Part shown: positions 26,959-34,697 of the stretch, piece by piece
Layout: each line of letters opens with the position of its first letter
How positions within the stretch are numbered: position 1 is the stretch's first letter
NCBI GenBank assembly: GCA_964554535.1
Contig: CAZKPB010000002.1
Location: 62,001 to 126,000, forward strand
DNA: 64,000 nt
Direction of reading: 5' to 3'
Source: DMER64 sp964554535
GTDB taxonomy: Bacteria > Bacteroidota > Bacteroidia > Bacteroidales > UBA932
The notes under the pieces: generated by a model
Told to the model about the DNA's origin: nothing
What the model saw: only the letters and a program-made list of their open reading frames with translations
Database searches by the model: none
Translations under genes and position numbers: made by a program

Positions 26959-28033
26959 AACGGGCAAACCTTTTTGCTCTGCGGCGGCAATGCGCGGCTA
27001 CCACACAGTGGTCAATGAGCGGTGCAAAAGTATTCATTAACAGAATGGCCAGCATCATACCTTCCGGATACCCGGGGTTGTACAGGCGCAGCATAATCAC
27101 AAAAAAGCCGACAAGCAGCCCGAAGATCCATTTACCGGTTTCAGTCTGGGGGCCTGTCACAGGGTCGGTTACCATAAATACGCAGCCAAAGGCAAACCCT
27201 CCCATAAGCAGTTGATAGTAGAACGGTACGGCGGCATAACTACCTTCCGGCGCACACAGGTTGAGCCCCAGTGAGGTGATCACGGCCCCTGCCAGACAGG
27301 CGGTCATGGTCTTCCAACTGGCCACTCCGGTGGAAAGCAGCAGGAACGCACCCAGTAAAATACAGAACACGGAAGTTTCTCCCACGCAGCCCGGGGTGAA
27401 GCCCCAGAACAAATCGTGCAACGAGGGCCACTGTGCCTGCGCTGCGTTTTGCGACAGAGCGGCCAGTGGGGTGGCTCCCGAGAATCCGTCGGCCCAGACT
27501 TTCTCTCCGGTCATACGGGTGGGGTAGGCAAAGAACAAAAAGGCGCGGCACAGCAGGGCGGGATTCCATATATTCATACCGGTGCCGCCAAACAACTCTT
27601 TCCCGAAGATAACCGCAAACGCCACGGCCACGGCCAACATCCACAGAGGGGTTGTGGCCGGAATAATCAGCGGAATGAGCATCCCGGTGACAAGGTATCC
27701 CTCGTTCACCTGATGCCCGCGTGCCTGAGCCACGCCGAATTCTATGCCCAATCCCACCGCGTAAGACACTACCAGCAATGGCAGTACCTGAAGGAACCCG
27801 TACCGGAAAGTCAGCCAGAATCCGGCGTCCGTCCCTATGGCACGGAAGTGTTGCAGCCCGGTATTGTACATCCCGAACAGCAGGCTGGGCACCAGCGCCA
27901 TTACAGCTATAATCATCACCCGCTTGAGGTCGTTGCAGTCCCTTATGTGCGAGCCCCGGCGGGTCACGTCTGCCGGTACAAACAAAAAGGACCGGAAAGC
28001 CTGGAGGGTGGAGTTCAAAAAGGTCAGGTTCAT
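26948..28033 (-). CDS. nqrB: Na+-translocating NADH:quinone reductase subunit B
   Basis: 361 residues, about ten transmembrane helices. The covalent FMN site is DGFSGATPLAAL (Thr as acceptor) and the segment ELFGGTGMNIWNPAL is diagnostic. NqrB is the core membrane subunit with riboflavin and quinone sites. Its ATG overlaps the nqrA stop (ATGA). Confidence 0.95.
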   Translation of the reverse strand: MNLTFLNSTLQAFRSFLFVPADVTRRGSHIRDCNDLKRVMIIAVMALVPSLLFGMYNTGLQHFRAIGTDAGFWLTFRYGFLQVLPLLVVSYAVGLGIEFGVAQARGHQVNEGYLVTGMLIPLIIPATTPLWMLAVAVAFAVIFGKELFGGTGMNIWNPALLCRAFLFFAYPTRMTGEKVWADGFSGATPLAALSQNAAQAQWPSLHDLFWGFTPGCVGETSVFCILLGAFLLLSTGVASWKTMTACLAGAVITSLGLNLCAPEGSYAAVPFYYQLLMGGFAFGCVFMVTDPVTGPQTETGKWIFGLLVGFFVIMLRLYNPGYPEGMMLAILLMNTFAPLIDHCVVAAHCRRRAKRFARYER

Positions 28034-29400
28034 AGTGCCATCTCCTTTAGCATAAGGTCAATGCCATCCTGAAGGATGGATTGCAGTTCTATTTTGGATG
28101 CACAGACAAATTCACAAAGGGCAATGTCTTCCGGGACTATTTCGTAGATGCCCAGCGCTTCCATTTTGTCAATATCTCCTGCCAGGATGGCTTTGAGCAA
28201 AAACGGTAGCAGAATATCCATAGGCAATACGCGGCGGTAGTGGTCCGTCACCACAAACGCGCGTGGTTCGCCATTGGTATTGGTGGTCAAATCAAAGGTG
28301 TGGTTCGGGAAAAGCCGGGGGGTCAGACGGGTAAAATAGGTGCGTGCCGCGCTGTATTTTTTGAAGCGCAGCGGCCTGGCCCAGCCAAATAGTTCTTTTT
28401 GGAATCCTTCCGGGAGAAAGGTTACCTGCTGATGGTAAAACCCCAAATAACCGTCCGCTCCCACATTCTCTCCCGTGAGAGGGTTGCCGCTGATACAACG
28501 CAATCCTTCCGGACGGGGTGCCATATAATCTTTCAGGGCTTCAAAACCAATGCCCGAGTGGCACCAGATATATTGGGCGTCAAGCGCACCGCTGCCCGTA
28601 ACGGCCACCGGTTTGAGCGCTTCATAAATACCCTCCAGAAACAAGGTCCCGATGATGGACAGGCCGCAGGGGTCCAGTGTCCATACCGTGTCTCCCTTGC
28701 CTATGGGGCAGACGTGGTGTATCTGCACGCCCACGTTTCCCGAGGGGTGGGGCCCGCTGAAGGTATGCACCACTCCCTGCAGTTGCCGGAACACGCTGTG
28801 CGCACTACTGTCGGCCCGCAACCCCAAATGAACTTTGCCCGGGCACAACCGTTCCATTACGCGCAAGCCCATTTGCAGCGCCTGTAATTTCTGGGCATAG
28901 ATAAAATCGTAGTCAGGGGCCAGGGGGGCCGAGTCAAAACAACTTATGAAAACGGCTTTGGGTACTTCATCGGGAGGAGCCACCATGCCGTAGGGCCTGC
29001 GGGTGATATAGGGCCAACAGCCGCTTTGCAGCAACAAATCCTTTATTTGGTCGGGGGAAAGATCTTCCGGAGGGGCCACCGGGAAACTGACGGCACCTGC
29101 TGACCAGTCGGGAGCAATGAGTATTTCCAGTATTTTGCGTTTTGGGCCGCGCACTATGGAGTGTATAGTACCGCTCAGCGGAGCGGTAAACTTCATTTGA
29201 GGCAGTTCCTTGTGGGTGAAAAGAGGGGTCCCGGCCAGCACTGCGTCTCCTTCATTGACAGTCAGCTGAGGGGTAACATGCGGAAAATCGGTGGGCTTAA
29301 GGGCATAAAAAGTGGAGGGCTCTATGGGGGCCACTTTGCGGTCCACCTTGCCCTTCAGGGGAATATCCAGGCCTCTTTTCAACGTAATAGTATCAGACAT
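28030..29400 (-). CDS. nqrA: Na+-translocating NADH:quinone reductase subunit A
   Basis: 456 residues, cytoplasmic subunit with no membrane helix. The opening MSDTITLKRGLDIPLKGK is the NqrA start and includes a Rnf-C-like biotinyl-lipoyl fold (APLSGTIHSIVRGPKRK). First gene of a complete six-gene operon. Begins 7 bases after a -7 box. Confidence 0.95.
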   Translation of the reverse strand: MSDTITLKRGLDIPLKGKVDRKVAPIEPSTFYALKPTDFPHVTPQLTVNEGDAVLAGTPLFTHKELPQMKFTAPLSGTIHSIVRGPKRKILEILIAPDWSAGAVSFPVAPPEDLSPDQIKDLLLQSGCWPYITRRPYGMVAPPDEVPKAVFISCFDSAPLAPDYDFIYAQKLQALQMGLRVMERLCPGKVHLGLRADSSAHSVFRQLQGVVHTFSGPHPSGNVGVQIHHVCPIGKGDTVWTLDPCGLSIIGTLFLEGIYEALKPVAVTGSGALDAQYIWCHSGIGFEALKDYMAPRPEGLRCISGNPLTGENVGADGYLGFYHQQVTFLPEGFQKELFGWARPLRFKKYSAARTYFTRLTPRLFPNHTFDLTTNTNGEPRAFVVTDHYRRVLPMDILLPFLLKAILAGDIDKMEALGIYEIVPEDIALCEFVCASKIELQSILQDGIDLMLKEMAL

Positions 29401-29407
29401 CGGGGGG

Positions 29408-29415
29408 CAAATATA
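29408..29415 (-). promoter_or_regulatory. -7 element for nqrABCDEF
   Basis: CAAATATA on the plus strand reads TATATTTG on the minus strand. Seven bases separate it from the nqrA ATG, so the message is leaderless or nearly so. No TTTG -33 box at the standard distance. Confidence 0.55.
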
Positions 29416-29429
29416 CCAATTAATTTACT

Positions 29430-29459
29430 TTTGCACAGGCCCTTTTTTGCCTATCTTTG
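29430..29459 (+). promoter_or_regulatory. Promoter of the PcrA/UvrD helicase gene
   Basis: TTTG (29430-29433) and TATCTTTG (29452-29459) are 18 bases apart. The ATG at 29466 is 6 bases later. This promoter is back-to-back with that of nqrA within 65 bp. Confidence 0.62.
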
Positions 29460-29465
29460 CCGCCT

Positions 29466-31820
29466 ATGAACGGTAATTATTTGCAGGAACTTAACCCTAC
29501 TCAAAGACAAGCGGTTGAAGATATTGAAGGGCCCTCACTGATAGTGGCCGGTGCCGGCAGCGGCAAGACAAAAGTCATCACGTGCCGCATAGCTTATATG
29601 CTGGAGCGCGGTATCCCTCCCTATCAGATACTGGCCCTTACCTTTACCAACAAGGCGGCCAAGGAAATGAAAGAACGCATTGCGGCCCTGGTGGGTCCCC
29701 AGCGGGTGCGCACCATCTGGATGGGTACGTTCCATTCCGTTTTTGCGCGCATATTACGGGCCGAGTCTTCTCTTCTGGGATTTCCCGCCAATTTTACCAT
29801 CTACGACAAATCGGACAGCAAGTCGCTGGTCAAGGCTTGTATAAAAGCCTTGCAACTGGATGAGAAAAGCTATCCGGTCAACGAAGTTCTTTCCCGCATA
29901 TCCAAAGCCAAAAACGGATTGTGCACCGCCGGCACGTATGCCCAGGATGCAGCCGCGCAGCAGGCAGATGCGGTGGCGCGGCGTCCCCGCATCACAGACA
30001 TCTATTCCTTGTATGACAAAAAATGCCGACAGGCCGGGGCCATGGACTTTGATGACCTGTTGCTCTATACCAATATTCTGTTGCACCGTTTCCCCGAAGT
30101 ATTGGCCAAATACCGCGACCGCTGGCGTTACATCCTGGTGGACGAGTATCAGGATACCAATACGGCGCAGTATTACATTATCAAGACCCTGGCCGCCGCG
30201 CATCAGAACATTGCCGTGGTGGGGGATGATTCCCAAAGTATCTACGCTTTTCGCGGCGCCAAAATAGAGAACATCCTTAATTTCAAGAAAGACTTTCCCG
30301 CCGCCCAGCGCAAGGAATACCGTCTGGAGCAGAACTACCGTTCCACCCAAACCATTGTGGATGCGGCCAACTGCCTTATTAAGCACAACCTGCGCCGGAT
30401 GAATAAGGAATGTTTCTCGCGCGGTGAGGTGGGAGAAAAAATTGAAATCCTTTCATCCTATACGGATATGGAAGAGGCCCTGCAAGTGGCTCAGTCCATC
30501 AATTCGCGTGTGTACAGGACCAAGACGCCCTATGGCCAGTTTGCCGTTTTGTATCGCACCAATGCCCAGTCCCGCGTCATAGAAGAGGTGTTGCGCAAGC
30601 GCAACATCCCCTATCGCATATACGGCGGCACGTCATTTTATGAGAGGGCCGAGGTGAAAGACTTTATGTCCTACCTGCGCCTGCTGGTGAATCCACAGGA
30701 CAACGAGGCGTTCCGCCGCTGCGTGAATGTCCCCGCACGCGGCATAGGCGCCACTACCTTGCAGAAGTTGGCGGCTGCGGCCGATGCGGCCGGCATGGCA
30801 TGGTACCGCTACGTGCAGGAAGGGGATTTGTCGGCCGCCGGCCTCAAGGGGGCCTCGGGGGATAAGCTGGAATCGTTTGTGGCTCTCTTTGAGGCGTTGA
30901 AGGTACAAGAAGTGACGGACGCACCGGGGGCCTCGGCCTTTGAGCTGGCCTCGGCACTGGCGGCCTCGTCCGGATTTTTGGCGGCCATGAGGCAGGATGT
31001 ATCCGTTGAGGGTAAGGCTCGGTTGGAAAATGTGGAGGAATTGCTCAACAGTATTCAGGCTTTTTGCCAGGAAAGTGACAAGGAGCAGGAGTCGGAAGTG
31101 AGTGAGCCGCTGGAAGGAGAGGAGGAACCCACGCTGGAGCGGTATCTAGCCAATGTGTCGTTGCTATCCCAGACCGATGACAAGACGGATGACAAAGAGT
31201 CGGACAAGGTGAATCTGATGACGGTGCACGCTGCCAAAGGGTTGGAATTTACCTACGTTTATGTAGTGGGGTTGGAAGAGCAACTGTTTCCTTCGTTGCA
31301 GGCCAATTATTCAGTGACGGACCTGGAAGAGGAACGCCGGTTGTGTTATGTGGCCATGACCCGGGCCAAAAAGGGGTTGACGTTGTCGTATGCGCAAACT
31401 CGTATGCACTGGGGGAAAACGGCATCTAATCCGCCCAGTCGTTTTTTGCGCGAGATTGAAGTGCGTTTTTTGAGCAAGCCCATTGCGGCGGTGTCTGCTA
31501 GGGAAGATTTTTCGGAAATGCGCGAACGCTGGGACAACAACCGAAGCGGATGGCGTGAGCGAGAGGTGGAAACGGTGGAACCCCCAAAACCCCGGATTAT
31601 TCGTACGGCAGCTCCCAAAATTGAAGGATTTGTGGCCGAGGATTCCTCCTTGTTTCGGGAAGGAATGTGCGTGGAGCACGACCGTTTTGGCAAAGGAAGG
31701 ATTTTAAAATTAGAAGGAAACCCGCCGGATGCCAAAGCGGTAATAGATTTTGAGTTCGGTGGCTGTAAAACTTTGTTGCTTAAATTTGCAAAACTTAGAA
31801 AAGTAGCAGGTGGAGCATAA
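29466..31820 (+). CDS. pcrA: ATP-dependent DNA helicase, UvrD/PcrA family
   Basis: 784 residues from the ATG at 29466 (a TTG at 29457 lies inside the -7 box and is unlikely). SF1A motifs: Q-motif LNPTQRQAVE, Walker A AGAGSGKT, motif II VDEYQDTN, motif III GDDSQSIYAFRGA, motif IV RLEQNYRST, motif V/VI VNLMTVHAAKGLEF and YVAMTRAKKGL. The C-terminus carries the PcrA-type Tudor-like domain (EGMCVEHDRFGKGRI). Roles: nucleotide-excision repair, replication restart. Confidence 0.95.
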   Translation: MNGNYLQELNPTQRQAVEDIEGPSLIVAGAGSGKTKVITCRIAYMLERGIPPYQILALTFTNKAAKEMKERIAALVGPQRVRTIWMGTFHSVFARILRAESSLLGFPANFTIYDKSDSKSLVKACIKALQLDEKSYPVNEVLSRISKAKNGLCTAGTYAQDAAAQQADAVARRPRITDIYSLYDKKCRQAGAMDFDDLLLYTNILLHRFPEVLAKYRDRWRYILVDEYQDTNTAQYYIIKTLAAAHQNIAVVGDDSQSIYAFRGAKIENILNFKKDFPAAQRKEYRLEQNYRSTQTIVDAANCLIKHNLRRMNKECFSRGEVGEKIEILSSYTDMEEALQVAQSINSRVYRTKTPYGQFAVLYRTNAQSRVIEEVLRKRNIPYRIYGGTSFYERAEVKDFMSYLRLLVNPQDNEAFRRCVNVPARGIGATTLQKLAAAADAAGMAWYRYVQEGDLSAAGLKGASGDKLESFVALFEALKVQEVTDAPGASAFELASALAASSGFLAAMRQDVSVEGKARLENVEELLNSIQAFCQESDKEQESEVSEPLEGEEEPTLERYLANVSLLSQTDDKTDDKESDKVNLMTVHAAKGLEFTYVYVVGLEEQLFPSLQANYSVTDLEEERRLCYVAMTRAKKGLTLSYAQTRMHWGKTASNPPSRFLREIEVRFLSKPIAAVSAREDFSEMRERWDNNRSGWREREVETVEPPKPRIIRTAAPKIEGFVAEDSSLFREGMCVEHDRFGKGRILKLEGNPPDAKAVIDFEFGGCKTLLLKFAKLRKVAGGA

Positions 31821-31892
31821 AACTATAAAAAAACAAGATGGCTCCTGTGTTCACTTTGTGTGTCGTACGCAAGAGCCATTCGTTACTACCCC

Positions 31893-33839
31893 CTAGAAGA
31901 CAAGTACCGCTCCGCCGTTACAGGGGATGGAAAGGTCCAACGCCCCTTTCTTGTTGAGTTTGGTTTTGTTTACGGAACCGTTGCATTGCGCATCGTCCGA
32001 ATAGAGGGTTATTTCCGTCTCTTTATTGGCCATGGGAAGGTTCAGGGTGGTTTTTAGCGTTTCTTTTGAGGCATTGACTCCCGCAATATACCATTTGTCG
32101 CCGTGCCGGCGGGCAAGGATTACATATTTTCCGGGGTAGCCGTCCAGGAAGCGTATTTCATCCCAGGTGGTGGGGACTTCCTTGAGAAAATCAATGGCCC
32201 AGGAAGGGGCGTCCGTCAAATTGTTGGGAGCCAGGGCAAAGTGTTGCACGCCGCTTTGGAAGAGTACGGCCGTGGCCAGGGCAAATACGTCGGATGTCTT
32301 GCGTACGGAGCCTCGGCCCGGGGTGTTGTCGGCGTTGTAATATTTGTTGAGGGCGCTGCCTCCAAAGTCCATACTGCCCACGGTGTTGCGGATAAAGGGA
32401 TGCAGGCAGGCGTTAAAGGCTTCGTTGTCGCAGTTGTTTTGTCCAAAGTAGAGGTTTTCGCTGGCCAGGACGGCTTCACTGGCGGCGTAGTTGGGGAACA
32501 TCCGTTCCCATCCGCGCGGCAGGGTGCATCCGTGAAAGATAACCATTAAGCCGTAGTCGTTGGCATCGGCGAGGATGTCTTCATATAGTTGCATGGTGAC
32601 TTGTTTGTCTCCGCCAAAGAAGTCCACCTTGATGCCTTTTACTCCCAGGCTTTTCATCCAGGCCATTTCTTTGCGGCGTTCAATGGCGTTGTTCATTATA
32701 CCGCGCGGGCCTTGCGGGGCATCATTCCAGTAGCCGTTTGAGTTGTACCACAGATAGAGGTATACGTTTTTGGTGGCACCGTAGGCGGCCAATTCGGCAA
32801 TTTTGTCCCGGCCAATCTGGGTGTCCCACAGGGCATCCACCAGGATGGTGTTGAATCCCATGGCGGCGCTGAAGTCTATGTATTGTTTCTGCACGTCGTA
32901 GACGGTGTTGCCGTCCATTTTGATGATCCAGCTCCACGAGCCTTTGGTGTAGGTGTAGGGTTGCGAGGCTTCATACAGGGGTTCCACCACGTCAAAGGGG
33001 ACGGTGGTTTCTACTATGGGGGCCAGTGTGGTGCCTACGGTGATGGTTCTCCAGGCGGTGGTACCGGGCAGGGGGATGCCCGGGGTTACGGTGCCGTTGC
33101 CGTTGTTTTCGGCTTCTTGGGGGAAGCCTATGGTATAGAGTCGGTCGGCTCCGCCCGTCAGCCGGCTGCCGCAGTAGTCGCCGTGTACCCCGGTCTCGGA
33201 AATAAGTATCCAGCCCTTGTCGTTGTTGCGGAACAGGCAGGGGAATACGTAGCCTCCGCCCACGCCGTTTTTACCCAGGGTGTCGTCTGCCGAGTAGGGC
33301 ATTTCGTAGCTGGGGGCTGAGCAAGCAAATCCGGTCATGGGCCGCATTTGGGCCGAGAGGAAGGTGGTGCTGCCTTCCGGAAGCAGGAATCCGGTGGCTT
33401 CCTGCAGGATTACGCACGAGAGTCTGCCTCGGCCCGGGGTGTACATTTTGTAGCGGAAGGCCACGTCGTTGGCGCTGACTCTGAAGATGAGGTCAAAGGC
33501 TTGTTTGTCGTTTTTGGCCACGGGGATGATGCCTTCGGTGGCTTTGTAGTCTACCCGGCTTTTTTTGATGTTGGGTAAGGAATAGGTTTCGTTGACGGGG
33601 GTGGTGGTGCAGGTCCCCAGGGTCAGTCCGGAGGTGAAGTCGCCCACGTTGGTGTTCAGGCCCAGCGGGGATTTGTCCAGGAAGCGTACGCCGTCATAGG
33701 TGACGGTGTAGAAGATTTTCCCTTCTTCCGCAAATACATTCACTTGGGTTTTGCCGTCGGGGCCGGCGATGACGGTCTGGGCCTGTGCGGTTAAGGCGGA
33801 TAGTATCAGCACGGTGAGTCCTACAAATAATTTTTTCAT
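31893..33839 (-). CDS. Glycoside hydrolase family 97 (alpha-glucosidase/alpha-galactosidase type)
   Basis: 648 residues from the ATG at 33837-33839, with signal peptide MKKLFVGLTVLILSALTAQA. The N-terminal beta domain, central TIM barrel and C-terminal beta domain of GH97 are recognisable (WAIDFLKEVPTTWDEIRFLD; WYIAGVNASKE). The barrel segment GVKGIKVDFFGGDKQ looks like the region with the Asp nucleophile of the retaining GH97 branch, suggesting alpha-galactosidase-like chemistry; I cannot confirm this without alignment. No SusC/SusD pair is adjacent. A TAAATTTG -7 box sits at 33858-33865 (minus). Confidence 0.9.
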   Translation of the reverse strand: MKKLFVGLTVLILSALTAQAQTVIAGPDGKTQVNVFAEEGKIFYTVTYDGVRFLDKSPLGLNTNVGDFTSGLTLGTCTTTPVNETYSLPNIKKSRVDYKATEGIIPVAKNDKQAFDLIFRVSANDVAFRYKMYTPGRGRLSCVILQEATGFLLPEGSTTFLSAQMRPMTGFACSAPSYEMPYSADDTLGKNGVGGGYVFPCLFRNNDKGWILISETGVHGDYCGSRLTGGADRLYTIGFPQEAENNGNGTVTPGIPLPGTTAWRTITVGTTLAPIVETTVPFDVVEPLYEASQPYTYTKGSWSWIIKMDGNTVYDVQKQYIDFSAAMGFNTILVDALWDTQIGRDKIAELAAYGATKNVYLYLWYNSNGYWNDAPQGPRGIMNNAIERRKEMAWMKSLGVKGIKVDFFGGDKQVTMQLYEDILADANDYGLMVIFHGCTLPRGWERMFPNYAASEAVLASENLYFGQNNCDNEAFNACLHPFIRNTVGSMDFGGSALNKYYNADNTPGRGSVRKTSDVFALATAVLFQSGVQHFALAPNNLTDAPSWAIDFLKEVPTTWDEIRFLDGYPGKYVILARRHGDKWYIAGVNASKETLKTTLNLPMANKETEITLYSDDAQCNGSVNKTKLNKKGALDLSIPCNGGAVLVF

Positions 33840-34260
33840 AACGATGACTTGTTTGTACAAATTTATGAAAAGCAACGCAAGTTATTTATGGCCCTATGCT
33901 GAGTGAATGAATTGTTATATTATTTGGTGGATTAATGGGGTTGGCCCGCGTCGACGGGAGCAGTTCCCGCGCAGCACCGGCGGCACCGGAGGTCGTTGTG
34001 AAGGGTCATTCGCCGGCGGGTTGGCGCTCGAACCGCTCCTTTTAGCCGTGTCCCCGCTACGCGGTGCCCCGTCTAACGTCGGGTGTCGCGCCATTACGGC
34101 CGTCTGCACCGCCGTGTCAAAATACATTTTGCCACGTCGGCACAGCCACCCGTAACCCCCTTGCTCCATGACAATTCACACTCCTGCCGCCTTCAGCTGC
34201 ACGGGGACTGCTCCCGCCGGCGCGAGTAGGGCTCATCCAAAGGGTTTCTTTCTTGGCTGT

Positions 34261-34301
34261 GTTCAGGTAGTGCGCTTTGAGGCCTATTGCACTGCCTGAA
34301 C
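34261..34301 (+). other. 13-bp-stem hairpin
   Basis: GTTCAGGTAGTGC (34261-34273) pairs with GCACTGCCTGAAC (34289-34301) with one G-T wobble and a 15-base loop. No T-run follows, so it is not an ordinary terminator; it could be part of a structured RNA or an element end. Confidence 0.6.
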
Positions 34302-34316
34302 ATATTGAATGAATTC

Positions 34317-34410
34317 CCGCCGTCCTCGCCGAAAAATAAATAGCAGGTCCTCTGGAGCCTGAGTCACTTATTCCCGGCAGGAGACGGCGGTGCTAGAGTT
34401 TTTTATCCCT
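34317..34410 (+). terminator. Long hairpin followed by T-run (terminator-like)
   Basis: CCGCCGTC (34317-34324) pairs with GACGGCGG (34383-34390); inside, CGCCG pairs with CGGCA and AATAA with TTATT, extending the stem. TGCTAGAG and TTTTTT follow. It looks like an intrinsic terminator for a transcript from the left, although no gene precedes it on the plus strand for over 2 kb. Confidence 0.45.
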
Positions 34411-34697
34411 ATCATTGTCTACCTTAATTTTTTATTATAACTTTATACTGATAGTACACTATGCTATTGGTTAGCAATACGTAGCAATCAGACATACTTC
34501 ATAGCGTTTGCGATTTTTAGTACACGACGAAATCGCCAATTTCACAAACGATTCCATCAGCATTAAGTAAATGTTTACGCGTTTGCTTGAGCGTATTTAT
34601 TGGATTGTTGGGCGTTTGGCGATGTTTGTCTTGTCAATGAGGAAAGTTCATGCCTTTTGTGTGCTATAATTTGAAATATCCTCATTAATTATATATT

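Larger units (their letters stand above)
33876..34697. other. 820-bp gene-free stretch: GC-rich structured segment followed by A+T-rich leader
   Basis: From 33,940 to 34,260 the sequence is much richer in G+C than either side. Open frames exist on both strands (33907-34155 plus; 33915-34169 minus) but are Arg/Pro/Ser-rich with no recognisable domain, so I do not call a gene. CGGGAGCAGTTCCCG (33955-33969) and CGGGGACTGCTCCCG (34202-34216) form inverted copies with one mismatch. Two strong hairpins follow (34261-34301; 34317-34390). From 34,420 on it is A+T-rich, with another hairpin (GCGATTT 34510-34516, AAATCGC 34530-34536). Confidence 0.5.

Noticed and set aside
34023..34040. Possible duplicate of the tRNA-Asp 3' end (attachment site)
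   Set aside because: Only a short CTCGAAC match is shared, not enough to call an att site. An 8-base match at 43,823 lies outside the block.
33907..34169. Overlapping open frames on both strands (82 and 84 residues)
   Set aside because: Arg/Pro/Ser-rich with no domain, GC-driven openness on both strands at once, and no clear start signal; better explained as non-coding structured sequence.
33940..34410. tmRNA, RNase P RNA or SRP RNA
   Set aside because: A GTCGACGGG-like word and hairpins are present, but the diagnostic tmRNA tRNA-like 3' end, RNase P conserved cores and SRP tetraloop are missing.
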